From positions 3,392,480 through 3,456,479 of the forward strand of contig LT629302.1 in NCBI GenBank assembly GCA_900104375.1: 64,000 bases of DNA, written 5' to 3'. Below, one piece after another: positions 17,431-26,237 of the stretch. The stretch is from Flavobacteriaceae bacterium MAR_2010_188. GTDB lineage: Bacteria > Bacteroidota > Bacteroidia > Flavobacteriales > Flavobacteriaceae. The notes beneath the pieces are model-generated. The model saw nothing but the letters and a program-made list of their open reading frames with translations. It was not told the origin of the DNA and did not search any database. Position 1 is the stretch's first letter; each line of letters opens with the position of its first letter. The translations under genes were made by a program, and so were the position numbers.

Positions 17431-18102
17431 GTGTCTTCTAAAATTTTAAAATTTCAATTTATTCTCGTTATGGCATTTTTTGTGTCCTGCGGACCTTCAA
17501 AATCTATAATTCAGAAACCGATAATTTTCGACCAAAACCGTAAAGACTTGTCTCTTGAGTATCTTTCAAGCAGATATGGAATAACTCAACAGGCTCCGAC
17601 AATTGTTCCTAAAATGATAGTATTGCATTGGACGGAGATTGAAACTTTTCAAGATTCGTACAATGCTTTTTATAATCCGCTGCTTCCAAATGCTAGACCG
17701 GAATTAAAGGATGCCGGAAGTTTAAATGTTTCGGCACATTTTTTAGTAGATAGGGACGGATTAATTTATCAACTTCTGCCAGAAACGACGATGGCCCGTC
17801 ATACCATTGGACTTAATCATTGCGCCATCGGGATTGAAAATGTTGGTGGAACCAAAATAACTCCTTTAACCGAAAGTCAGCTCAAGGCTAACATTTGGTT
17901 GGTTAAATATCTTTCAAACAAATACGATATAGATTATCTCATTGGTCATTCGGAATATACCTTGTTTGAAGATTCACCGCTCTGGCTAGAAAAAGATAAG
18001 AGCTATCGTACGGTTAAAACAGATCCTGGAGATGACTTTATGTCTAAGGTTAGAGCGAAAACCAAGAAATTTAATTTTAAAGATTTACCTAAAAAGAATT
18101 AA
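17431..18102 (+). CDS. N-acetylmuramoyl-L-alanine amidase (Amidase_2), lipoprotein
   Basis: A 223-residue predicted lipoprotein (FFVSC, Cys20) with an Amidase_2 zinc hydrolase domain from about residue 58. It shows the zinc-site pattern IVLHWTE (His66), RHTIGLNHCAIGIEN, GHSEY (His173) and KTDPG (Asp198). It should cut the bond between muramic acid and L-Ala in peptidoglycan or recycled muropeptides, from the periplasmic face of a membrane. It is two bases upstream of an M14 carboxypeptidase, so the two are almost certainly co-transcribed. The start codon is GTG or ATG-like in context and fits the signal sequence. Confidence 0.88.
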   Translation: MSSKILKFQFILVMAFFVSCGPSKSIIQKPIIFDQNRKDLSLEYLSSRYGITQQAPTIVPKMIVLHWTEIETFQDSYNAFYNPLLPNARPELKDAGSLNVSAHFLVDRDGLIYQLLPETTMARHTIGLNHCAIGIENVGGTKITPLTESQLKANIWLVKYLSNKYDIDYLIGHSEYTLFEDSPLWLEKDKSYRTVKTDPGDDFMSKVRAKTKKFNFKDLPKKN

Positions 18103-18104
18103 GG

Positions 18105-19562
18105 ATGAAAAAATTATCGATTTTAATTTTCTGTTTTCCTGTGATGCTGAGTTTCGGTCAAAAGGATTCTGAATTAGTAAACATCTTTAAAGAATATGAA
18201 AACTATCACGAGAATAGCTTGAATGAAAGACGTATCAAGCATTCCGATATTTTACCATTGATTAAGACGTTAGAGTCTGACCCTAATTTTTCGGTCAGCA
18301 TGGTTGGTAAATCCATGGAAGACAGAAGCCTTAATTTAATCTCATTTGGAGAAGGGGCAACTGATGTTCTATTATGGTCGCAGATGCACGGGGATGAGCC
18401 AACTGCTACACAAGCGATTTTTGATCTGATAAATTTCTTCAGAAGTGAATCACATTCAGATTTTAAAAAATCCATTTTAAAAAGTCTAAAAATTCATTTT
18501 CTGCCAATGCTCAATCCGGATGGCGCAGAACGCTTCACGCGTCGCAACGTTTTGGGCATAGACATCAATAGGGATGCCGTTATACTGCAGACTCCTGAAG
18601 GACAAACCTTAAAACGAATGCGAGATAGTTTAGACGCGGACTTTGGGTTTAATCTTCATGACCAGAGCACTTACTATAATGCTATGAACACCGAAAAGCC
18701 AGCGACCTTATCGTTTTTGGCGCCAGCTTTCAACCTCAAAAAAGACATGAATCCTGTTCGCGAAAATGCTATGAAAGTGATTGTAGAGATGAACAATACC
18801 TTACAGCAGTATATACCAGGGCAGATAGCAAGATATAATGACGATTTTGAAACGCGCGCCTTCGGGGATAATATTCAGAAGTGGGGAACCAGTACTATTT
18901 TGATTGAATCTGGTGGATTTAAGGATGATCCCGAGAAGCAAGAAATACGCAAGTACAATTTTATTGCGCTTTTAACCGCGCTTAATTCTATTTCAAATAA
19001 TTCTTATAAAACCAATAAGTCATCGGACTATAGTAAGATTCCTGTTAACGATAAAATGCTCTTTGACCTTAAGATTGAAGGTGTGACCTATAATTTTAAA
19101 GGAAATGACTATACCATCGACCTGGGGATAAATCAACATGAAATCAATGCTGACTCGAGTTTTTATAATAATGGAAGGGTGATAGATTTAGGAGATCTTT
19201 CTACCTATTATGGCTATACTACCTTAAATGCCAAAAACATGAAAATTGTTGAAGGCAAAGTTTTACCGGAAACATTTCAAAATATATCTCAACTAGATTT
19301 GGATAAGGCTTATAAATTGCTAGAAGAAGGTTACTTATATATACGTTTAGAGGATTTGCCTAAGGATAAGTTGATGGCTAAATTCCCTATTAATATTATT
19401 TCTGCCGATAAAAAACTTAACAAATTCTGGGTAGGACTTGGTCGAACTCCAAATTTTTTCCTCCAAGAAAACGGAACCATAAAATATGCCGTGGTCAATG
19501 GTTTTCTGGTAGATATTTCTTCTAGAGAAACCAATTTGATGAATGCTGAAATATTGGATTAA
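18105..19562 (+). CDS. M14-family zinc carboxypeptidase, secreted
   Basis: A 485-residue protein with a signal peptide (about 1-19). The zinc motif HxxE is intact (His95 and Glu98 in QMHGDEPT), the third ligand is His185 (FNLHDQS), and NPDGAERFTRRN matches the substrate-binding Asn/Arg region. The catalytic Glu is probably in TILIESGGF near residue 268. Family members remove C-terminal residues from peptides; some act on peptidoglycan peptides. Coupling to the amidase suggests the latter, but general peptide digestion is equally possible. The C-terminal 170 residues are a separate, unrecognised beta-rich region. Confidence 0.85.
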   Translation: MKKLSILIFCFPVMLSFGQKDSELVNIFKEYENYHENSLNERRIKHSDILPLIKTLESDPNFSVSMVGKSMEDRSLNLISFGEGATDVLLWSQMHGDEPTATQAIFDLINFFRSESHSDFKKSILKSLKIHFLPMLNPDGAERFTRRNVLGIDINRDAVILQTPEGQTLKRMRDSLDADFGFNLHDQSTYYNAMNTEKPATLSFLAPAFNLKKDMNPVRENAMKVIVEMNNTLQQYIPGQIARYNDDFETRAFGDNIQKWGTSTILIESGGFKDDPEKQEIRKYNFIALLTALNSISNNSYKTNKSSDYSKIPVNDKMLFDLKIEGVTYNFKGNDYTIDLGINQHEINADSSFYNNGRVIDLGDLSTYYGYTTLNAKNMKIVEGKVLPETFQNISQLDLDKAYKLLEEGYLYIRLEDLPKDKLMAKFPINIISADKKLNKFWVGLGRTPNFFLQENGTIKYAVVNGFLVDISSRETNLMNAEILD

Positions 19563-19572
19563 GATTTCAAAC

Positions 19573-20877
19573 TTAATAGTTGTTTCTCAACATTTCCAAA
19601 ATTGTTTGTATACCCTCTTTAACCTGAGCTGTTGGCCGCGTGAAATGATTATTCATAAAACTAAAAATAAGCGTTCTGTTAGATTTAGTAATAAGGTAGC
19701 CGCTCAGACAGTAATTGTTGCCGACCGAACCAGATTTGGCAAACACGTAAGCTTCATCATCTACATACCAATTTTTTAAGGTTCCAGAACTTCCGCCAGA
19801 AGGAAATATACTGAACAGGCGCTTTTTTTCATTTGCCTTGAACAATCGGCTTAGAATATCAACAAAGGAAGATGGGGTAAAGAGATTATACCTACTTAAA
19901 CCAGAGCCATCAACCCATCTAGGTTTCTGTTTCAGACCTTTTAGATTTTCAGATAGAATATTCTCTCTAACTTTTTTGGTATCGAGTTGATTATTTTCAA
20001 CTGAAGAACACAAAATGAGGAGCTGTTCTGCCAAAAAATTATCGCTTACCAACATCATCCTCTTATATAAACTATCGGAAGGAATACTGTATTTTATGGA
20101 TAGAGCGCCATTCGGAATGCCCGTATAAAGTTGATGAGGAATATTTAAGAGCGAATCCCATAACATTGTTCTGGTTTTAAGGTCCATGACAATTGGCACT
20201 TCAAGTGTGTCATTTGTTTTAAGATTAAAGTAAAATTTGTTATCATAATAATCTCTCCGAAAATTAAATTCCTTAGTTAGAACCTTATCTCTGAGACTAC
20301 CTGGGACGGTGTTTATTCCATTATTCCCGAATATTTGAAGCACATTGCCATACATAGGTAAACTGTGCCTCTCTGGACTAAAATAAGTGTCGTAATCTTC
20401 CCATGCCCAGCCCGGTCCGTATTTTTCATCTCTGAGGTTCTGCTCATATATTTTTATATAGTTGAAGGGCTCAACAAACTTCATTAAAGTACTATCCTGA
20501 AAATAGGGATGAAGAAAAGTTGGGTCGCCTGTTCCCACGATAGAAATAGTATCGTTTTCGATTTTATATTTGATAGCGGGTATCGAGTCGCCTAGATATT
20601 GAAGGGAGGAATAAAGCGTAAAAATCTTTGTATTGCTTGCCGGGGTAAAATACTTGTCAGAATTAATTGAGTAGACAGTATCACTTGTCTCCGCATCAAT
20701 AATAAGCAAACCTGTGAATTGATTCTGGTAATCTTCAAGACTTATTTGTTGATTTATCTTCTTCTCAATCCTCGATGTGCCACAGTTATAAAACAATAAC
20801 ACTGTGAGCGTATAAAGAATGAGAATTCGGTATTTCAAAATGAAAGTTGTAAAACCCTGTTGCATGTTACTATTCAA
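19573..20877 (-). CDS. D-alanyl-D-alanine carboxypeptidase, PBP4/S13 family
   Basis: A 434-residue penicillin-binding protein of the DacB type, a little shorter than E. coli DacB. The SxxK motif is Ser81-Asn-Thr-Lys84 (TPASNTKIF). The second box is DGSGLSRYN, and the KTG-like box reads AKSGSVGN, with Ser replacing Thr. A hydrophobic N-terminus (about 15-31) ending FYNC suggests an envelope anchor or a non-canonical lipoprotein signal. It would trim or hydrolyse peptidoglycan cross-links. It converges on the M14 gene with 10 bases between, so a group of wall-active enzymes lies here. Confidence 0.88.
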   Translation of the reverse strand: MNSNMQQGFTTFILKYRILILYTLTVLLFYNCGTSRIEKKINQQISLEDYQNQFTGLLIIDAETSDTVYSINSDKYFTPASNTKIFTLYSSLQYLGDSIPAIKYKIENDTISIVGTGDPTFLHPYFQDSTLMKFVEPFNYIKIYEQNLRDEKYGPGWAWEDYDTYFSPERHSLPMYGNVLQIFGNNGINTVPGSLRDKVLTKEFNFRRDYYDNKFYFNLKTNDTLEVPIVMDLKTRTMLWDSLLNIPHQLYTGIPNGALSIKYSIPSDSLYKRMMLVSDNFLAEQLLILCSSVENNQLDTKKVRENILSENLKGLKQKPRWVDGSGLSRYNLFTPSSFVDILSRLFKANEKKRLFSIFPSGGSSGTLKNWYVDDEAYVFAKSGSVGNNYCLSGYLITKSNRTLIFSFMNNHFTRPTAQVKEGIQTILEMLRNNY

Positions 20878-20959
20878 AATGGAAAGATGTTAAACAATAT
20901 TGAATCATGAATTGCATTTACATAATTATCATTTCCTTATTAGACTACAAATACAAAAA

Positions 20960-20981
20960 CCCCAAGATTTTAAACTTGGGG
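20960..20981 (-). terminator. Terminator of the T9SS-protein/sorting-signal operon
   Basis: CCCCAAG pairs with CTTGGGG around an 8-base loop. On the minus strand it is followed by TTTTTG, placing a good terminator just after the small sorting-signal gene. Confidence 0.8.
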
Positions 20982-21006
20982 CTTTCTATATAAAATAAAT
21001 AGGAAC

Positions 21007-21204
21007 TTACTCTTTCTTATTATAGTCTCGTAACTTTTTAGCTCCGTATATTCCGCCGGCAACTAGCAAAATAGATAGTCCTCCGTCTAGTGGAGTAGCG
21101 GGTGGCACACCTGGGCTGCCTCCTCGGCCTCCACCAGTACCTTGAGCCTCAACTGTGAGTAATGGAATGATTGTAAGTAATAATATAAACAAAATCTTCT
21201 TCAT
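21007..21204 (-). CDS. Tiny secreted protein with PID-CTERM-type sorting signal
   Basis: A 65-residue protein that is almost only signals. Residues 1-20 are a signal peptide. A 17-residue Gly/Pro-rich linker (GTGGGRGGSPGVPPAT) follows. Then comes a three-part C-terminal signal: Pro38-Leu-Asp40-Gly-Gly, a hydrophobic helix (43-54) and a basic tail (KKLRDYNKK). This layout is that of exosortase-type sorting signals, and the PxD-GG motif matches the flavobacterial PID-CTERM class. It begins 7 bases after the T9SS protein gene and shares its terminator. An exosortase-family gene lies 4 kb away on the other strand and is the likely processing enzyme. Confidence 0.75.
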   Translation of the reverse strand: MKKILFILLLTIIPLLTVEAQGTGGGRGGSPGVPPATPLDGGLSILLVAGGIYGAKKLRDYNKKE

Positions 21205-21211
21205 GACATTC

Positions 21212-24200
21212 TTAATTTATAATGACTTTCTTGACTGTAGTGCCTAGATTGGATTCTACAGAAATAATATAGAATTTACTGTTATCTACAAAGTTATGAT
21301 TTATTTCGTAGGTATTGAAAGATTCATCGATATTGGTTGAAAGAACTGTTCTTCCTAAAACATCTTGGACTATTAACTTCGCAGAAGGTAATGTCATATT
21401 CCCTTTCAATTTCAATTTTATCGAATTTTTTGAAGCAAAAATCACTAGGTTATTATCTAAAGCTTTAGAATTTTCTACTCCCAAAGTACTATCTGTGGAC
21501 AATACCAAATTGAATCTTAAAGAATCATAATCTACCTCGCTAGTGAAATTTACAGGTTGATTGGTATTAATTTCAGTATAGATATTTAGTAACTTATCTT
21601 GAATATACATTGTAACATTCTCTGGCATATTTTCCAAGAGCTCAATATTGAATTGGAAATTTCCATTTTCTGACATCAATAATCCTAAAGGAATGATTAT
21701 CTCATCCTGAATATGAGGTAATCCTTGAATCGCATATATATCGTTCTCAATAAAACTATAAAGTTGCAACTTTTGATTCCCCATGAACTTCGGAGCATCA
21801 TAAAGTCTATCATATCCAAGTGTAGCATCATCAACGAAACCGAACAAAACCTCATTGTAAGATCCGCTAGACGAGTTTTTCACACTCAATTTTAATTTCT
21901 GGATATCTTGTAAAAGTTCAGCTAAACGAGAGTTTACGTGAGTAGTAGAACCTTCCCTTGTTCTGAAAAAGTTTTCATCAGCGTTTAAGTCAAGAACCTT
22001 CATGGTATTATTAAACTCGAGGTTAGCACCTTCTGTACTTGCTTTAACAAAAAATCCTTGTGCTGTACCCACATAACCATTAAAGGAATTACCGTTAGGG
22101 CCCACAGTTCCAATGGCATTGTAAGTTATATAATCTTCATTACTACCTCTAGTTCCTTGAGGATTATCGTCGTCCCAAATAAAGATTACAGGGTCAATAG
22201 TAGCCGCATTAGTAAAGAACATCTCAACAACATCCAAGGCAGCCGGATAGGGATTGGAAACTAGGTTATAACCAGCATCAACATCTTCCGAAGCGGTATA
22301 AACTAGCGGTATCAGGTAAGTGCCAGTATGTGGATTTCCAACGAACTCAACAGTACCTGTGAAAGCTGAGAAGTAACCCTCTCCGACTGGCATCGGCTCA
22401 TTTACTACTCTGTAAAATCTATCATCACCAAAACTTGGCAAATACGGTACATTTTCATCGTAGCCATATACTAATTTTCCTAAAACGGCGGTATTTGCTC
22501 CAGAAACTGGTGCACCTACCACGCTGTATTTTCCTGTTCCAGTGCTAAAAGTTGTGTTTCTAATAATAACGTGATTATCACCTGAAATTGTACCATAAGT
22601 TAAAAGAGAAGCGCCAGACTCAACCTGAATATGTCCAGATGTTCCATCAACATCGCCACCAACAGACAGATTGCCAGTTTGTATAGTAAGTTTATCGTAT
22701 AAAAATAGATTATTGACCGTAAAGGTTCCATTAATGAAAGGTGGGTTAGAAGATACATTGATATATGCATCATCCGACGCAGTCGGAACTCTACCTGGGC
22801 TCCAGTTCCCTGCCTTGTTCCAGTCATTATCAACTAAGCCAACCCAGTTTATTAAAAATCCACCAATAGGCACTGGTCGGAATGCTTCAGAATTAATTGC
22901 CGCTCCAGTAAGAACGCCGGTGCCACTTATAGTCCAATTACCTGGGTTAAATGTTTGACCATCAGGACCAGTTCCTTGAATTCTCGAAGCCCATCCATCA
23001 TCATAGTCCCAAAATGTCCCAGCTCCGTTAGTCCCTACGTATCCATAAGTATCGATAACATCACCAAAAGCTAAGAGTTCAATCGCATCGTTTCCGCTTA
23101 TTGCAGCAACCGGGCTTACATAGTCTGCAGAAAAACCGAAGAATTCTTGAAAGTATGCCGCGTCGTCAGTAACTATAATAAAATCACCCGCACTTGCAGG
23201 CACAGCGGGAAAAGCAAATTCTTGTCCAAAATATCCAGTCCCATCATTCGTAGAACCTAATCCAAAAATGCTTAAATCTTCAATATCTTCTAAAACATAG
23301 ACTTCAATACCATTTGGCAACCCTGTAGAAAGTGGACCGCTCCAAATTGTTTGTAGCGTGAGTGGCGGTCTAGATCCTACTTCTCCAAATAAACCAACAA
23401 ATTTTGTGGTAGTGCCTGCGGAGGATATTGTAATAGTAGAACTATACCCGCCTTCAGTAAATCCAGCCATTAACCTAACATAGATTGTTGTAGGAGCTAC
23501 CATTCCATCTACAGGGGTTAAGATAATAGAATCACTATAATTTGATCCTGGTGTAAGTGTTATTTCAAAAAAATCTGGGACTTCGATTAGAACATTGTCA
23601 ATAAGATTCTCACCCTCTATCAAAAATGATTGTTCAACAGAGGGACCGTTATTCTCAAAATAGAAAAAATTAAACAAATTGGTTACACTTGCGTTAACGC
23701 CAGGGGAAATTGTTATTTCAAAAGAGGTTAGGTCAAATGGAGCTACACCACCATCAGAGGTCGCCCAATTGGACGTGTTGTTAATGAGATCAAAATAAGA
23801 TGAAGCAGTTTCACCGGAACGAGTTCCTATATATTTAGCATCATCAAAATTGAAACGAAGTTGCGCAGTAAAAACAGGAGGGAATGTACCTAAATAGATA
23901 TTTTCGCCGACGGCATGTAGATATGTTGTAACAAGTCCAGCGGAAGGACCTTGATATGCAGTAACATTATCATTTCCCCTATTAAATGGGCTCCCTAGCG
24001 AAAAAGTACCTGACCCTTCGGGCAGGAAATCAGGTGATGTAGTTGTTCTACGAATAACTGTGCCAGCAGAAATTCCTCCAGAAGGAACGGTATATCTTAA
24101 ATGGCCCTCTGCCCCTTCATCTAATGAAAAATCGCCATCTGCGGGTTTATCTGAAAAATAAATAATCGTTCCTTCGTCTAGGTCAACAAAGGTTACAAAT

Positions 24201-24322
24201 AGAAATTCTCGATTCTGAGTATCTATACCAATTATAGCCATATCACCAGTGGCCAAGGTTGTCTGGGAATAAAAGTTTATTCCACACAGTAAGGTGAATA
24301 AAAAAAGTAGTTTCTTAATCAT
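21212..24322 (-). CDS. Large secreted protein with type IX secretion C-terminal domain
   Basis: A 1036-residue protein with a signal peptide (about 1-19). Residues about 20-210 form a repeat-rich beta domain, about 320-480 look like a lamin-tail-type domain (IEVYVLEDIEDLSIFGLGST, then NDAIELLAFGDVIDTYGYVG), and the middle is beta-helix-like. The last about 80 residues (from LGVENSKALDNNLVIFASKN) match a T9SS type A sorting domain, including LIVQDVLGRTVLSTN and a final KKVIIN. It should be exported across the outer membrane and anchored or released. The tiny sorting-signal protein is the next gene in the operon. No enzyme motif was seen. Confidence 0.8.
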   Translation of the reverse strand: MIKKLLFLFTLLCGINFYSQTTLATGDMAIIGIDTQNREFLFVTFVDLDEGTIIYFSDKPADGDFSLDEGAEGHLRYTVPSGGISAGTVIRRTTTSPDFLPEGSGTFSLGSPFNRGNDNVTAYQGPSAGLVTTYLHAVGENIYLGTFPPVFTAQLRFNFDDAKYIGTRSGETASSYFDLINNTSNWATSDGGVAPFDLTSFEITISPGVNASVTNLFNFFYFENNGPSVEQSFLIEGENLIDNVLIEVPDFFEITLTPGSNYSDSIILTPVDGMVAPTTIYVRLMAGFTEGGYSSTITISSAGTTTKFVGLFGEVGSRPPLTLQTIWSGPLSTGLPNGIEVYVLEDIEDLSIFGLGSTNDGTGYFGQEFAFPAVPASAGDFIIVTDDAAYFQEFFGFSADYVSPVAAISGNDAIELLAFGDVIDTYGYVGTNGAGTFWDYDDGWASRIQGTGPDGQTFNPGNWTISGTGVLTGAAINSEAFRPVPIGGFLINWVGLVDNDWNKAGNWSPGRVPTASDDAYINVSSNPPFINGTFTVNNLFLYDKLTIQTGNLSVGGDVDGTSGHIQVESGASLLTYGTISGDNHVIIRNTTFSTGTGKYSVVGAPVSGANTAVLGKLVYGYDENVPYLPSFGDDRFYRVVNEPMPVGEGYFSAFTGTVEFVGNPHTGTYLIPLVYTASEDVDAGYNLVSNPYPAALDVVEMFFTNAATIDPVIFIWDDDNPQGTRGSNEDYITYNAIGTVGPNGNSFNGYVGTAQGFFVKASTEGANLEFNNTMKVLDLNADENFFRTREGSTTHVNSRLAELLQDIQKLKLSVKNSSSGSYNEVLFGFVDDATLGYDRLYDAPKFMGNQKLQLYSFIENDIYAIQGLPHIQDEIIIPLGLLMSENGNFQFNIELLENMPENVTMYIQDKLLNIYTEINTNQPVNFTSEVDYDSLRFNLVLSTDSTLGVENSKALDNNLVIFASKNSIKLKLKGNMTLPSAKLIVQDVLGRTVLSTNIDESFNTYEINHNFVDNSKFYIISVESNLGTTVKKVIIN

Positions 24323-24373
24323 ATCAATAGTTTTGAGGCCATATTTTTACAAGAATATGGAAAAATTAATTTA

Positions 24374-24381
24374 CAAATATA
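24374..24381 (-). promoter_or_regulatory. -7 element upstream of the T9SS-protein gene
   Basis: TATATTTG on the minus strand, about 50 bases before the start codon. No good -33 element at the right distance, so only half of the promoter is supported. Confidence 0.4.
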
Positions 24382-24511
24382 GCTAAACCAATATAAACAG
24401 ATTAATTTAATCGATTTTTTTGATAACTATTTACGATAACCTTATAGTGCATAAAGCACCACGATTATTATGATTGATGCTTGAAAAAAAGGTCAAAATA
24501 AAGGATATATT

Positions 24512-24543
24512 TTTCGCTTAGTAAAAAAAATAAAATACATTTG
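24512..24543 (+). promoter_or_regulatory. Promoter of the small barrel gene and probably the exosortase genes
   Basis: TTTC at 24512-24515, 20 bases, then TACATTTG at 24536-24543. The in-frame TTG at 24541 lies inside this -7 element, so the ATG at 24577 is the credible start of the gene that follows. Confidence 0.65.
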
Positions 24544-24576
24544 CCAATTAAAATTGTCTCTAAATCTTTTTTTAAT

Positions 24577-25158
24577 ATGAAATATTTTAAACTATTTCTT
24601 TTACTAATGCTATTTTCTACTGCACACAAAGGGATGGCGCAACTCTCCGGTGCTGAAAAGCCTTGGATTGTTGGTTTAAGTTACAATGTAGTTGATGATT
24701 CTTCCTTACGTTTTAAAGAGTTCTTCAACATTAGCGAACATTGGAATACCATCTTCTTGCCAACAACTTTGAACGTTGAATATATGTTTAGCGAGAAATT
24801 CTCTGCAGAATCTGCATTGAGTTACAATAGATTTATTCCACAGTACGAAAAATTTTATACCCCACCTTCTTCAAAGAAATCTTATATCGGCTTCGACTTA
24901 AATGCTAAATTCTATTTTCTTAAAAATGACATTCTGAGGGAAAAAGAATTTATGCCCTATGTGATGAGTGGTTTTGGTTACTCAACTGTTGATAGCTTAA
25001 ATTGGTTTCACTTTAATTTTGGCCTTGGTGTATCATATTGGTTTAACCCGTTATGGGGAGCTAAAATCCAATCCACCGGAAAATGGACTCTTGACCTTAG
25101 CGACAGTACCAACTATAAGCATCATATGATAGGTATTATGTATCTATTTGCAGAATAA
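24577..25158 (+). CDS. Small outer-membrane beta-barrel protein
   Basis: With the start at 24577 the protein has 193 residues: a signal peptide (about 1-21, ending GMAQ), then alternating-pattern strands ending MYLFAE. The size suits an eight-stranded OmpA/OmpW-like barrel. No family was recognised. It lies 43 bases upstream of the exosortase gene on the same strand with no terminator between, so the two may be co-transcribed and this barrel could belong to the same surface system. Confidence 0.6.
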   Translation: MKYFKLFLLLMLFSTAHKGMAQLSGAEKPWIVGLSYNVVDDSSLRFKEFFNISEHWNTIFLPTTLNVEYMFSEKFSAESALSYNRFIPQYEKFYTPPSSKKSYIGFDLNAKFYFLKNDILREKEFMPYVMSGFGYSTVDSLNWFHFNFGLGVSYWFNPLWGAKIQSTGKWTLDLSDSTNYKHHMIGIMYLFAE

Positions 25159-25201
25159 AACATTACCAAAATAATTTTTTCTAAAGGTTAATCATCTTCT
25201 A

Positions 25202-25729
25202 ATGGAGGATAATACCGGTATTAATAAGAGACAGCTAATAAAAAGATTTTTCATAAAAGCAGGTGTTTTCTACCTACTATGGCAAATCCTGTATTTAGGC
25301 ATTGTTAGGCCAAATGGTCATATTGACCAGTTTCTCACAAACTTAGTAATTTCTGGTACGGTAACTGGTTTAAACGTATTAGGATTAGAATCTACCAATA
25401 TAGTTAATATCGTATATATCGGTAATATTGCGGCTGTAAGGGTTGAAAATCAGTGTAATGGACTCGAGCTGCTTGCTCTCTTTGTAGGATTCTTGATTTG
25501 TTTTCCTGGTAAGTCGTTGCCTAAACTTATAGTTTCTATCATAGGTTCTATTCTGCTTTTTATCACAAATATTATTAGAGAAATCTTATTATCACTCAAT
25601 TATGTTTATTTCGAGTCATCGTTCAATATTAATCATAAGTACACCTATACAATCGTAGTATACTTTATTGTGTTTTTAATTTGGAAATATTGGATTAAGA
25701 ACTTCTCGATAGTGTCAAAAAATGCCTAA
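25202..25729 (+). CDS. Exosortase/archaeosortase-family membrane protease
   Basis: A 175-residue protein with several membrane segments. The conserved catalytic residues of the family are all present in order: Cys85 (ENQCNGLELL), Arg126 (NIIREILL) and His145 (NINHKYTY). Exosortases cut C-terminal sorting signals of exported proteins and probably pass them to another carrier. Flavobacterial subfamilies (XrtF and the X/Y types) cannot be separated by eye. The next gene overlaps it by 8 bases. The likely substrate is the tiny PxD-type protein at 21007-21204. The genes then run straight into a surface-glycan locus, matching the usual exosortase context. Confidence 0.87.
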   Translation: MEDNTGINKRQLIKRFFIKAGVFYLLWQILYLGIVRPNGHIDQFLTNLVISGTVTGLNVLGLESTNIVNIVYIGNIAAVRVENQCNGLELLALFVGFLICFPGKSLPKLIVSIIGSILLFITNIIREILLSLNYVYFESSFNINHKYTYTIVVYFIVFLIWKYWIKNFSIVSKNA

Positions 25730-26204
25730 CTCGAAAATATATTATAGGATTATTACCACAGTAATTATAGTGCTGATTTTATTCTTAGGCGCTTTCCGGG
25801 AAAAGATTATAATAATCTTAAATAATTTACTCCTTACTAATGTCGATGATTACGAAGTACCTTGGCTATCCAATTTTATAAATAGTTATGGTTCAACTAA
25901 AACTGTTCGCCAGTGGATATCTCATTACATAATTTTTTACTCACTTTATCTAAGCTGCCACTTTATATTGATTAATATGGTTTTCAGAAATCATACTAGA
26001 GTAAGGCTTTGGGTTAATTTTGGACTCGGCGCCTTGCTAAGTGTCCTTATATTAGGCAAAATTATATTCGGGGTTTTAAATGTTACTATTCTAGAAGAAT
26101 ATTTTAGTTTTGCATTCCATAAGTTAATTGCCTTGCCATTTCTTCTGCTGGCAATAGAAGGGGGTATGTCTTTTTATAAGATAATTGATGATAGAACAAT
26201 ATAA
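25722..26204 (+). CDS. Exosortase-associated membrane protein
   Basis: A 160-residue integral membrane protein with about four hydrophobic segments (about 9-25, 67-87, 97-120 and 130-150). It overlaps the exosortase gene by 8 bases, so translation is coupled. Small membrane partner proteins coded directly after exosortases are known in Flavobacteriia. I could not match this one to a named family with confidence. A role in presenting the substrate or stabilising the protease is inference from position. Confidence 0.6.
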   Translation: MPNSKIYYRIITTVIIVLILFLGAFREKIIIILNNLLLTNVDDYEVPWLSNFINSYGSTKTVRQWISHYIIFYSLYLSCHFILINMVFRNHTRVRLWVNFGLGALLSVLILGKIIFGVLNVTILEEYFSFAFHKLIALPFLLLAIEGGMSFYKIIDDRTI

Positions 26205-26237
26205 ATCGAATCGTGAATAGTTATAAAAAAATGCTAT

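Noticed and set aside
24541-24576. TTG start for the small barrel gene
   Set aside because: The TTG is part of the promoter -7 element; the ATG at 24577 is followed by a clean signal peptide.
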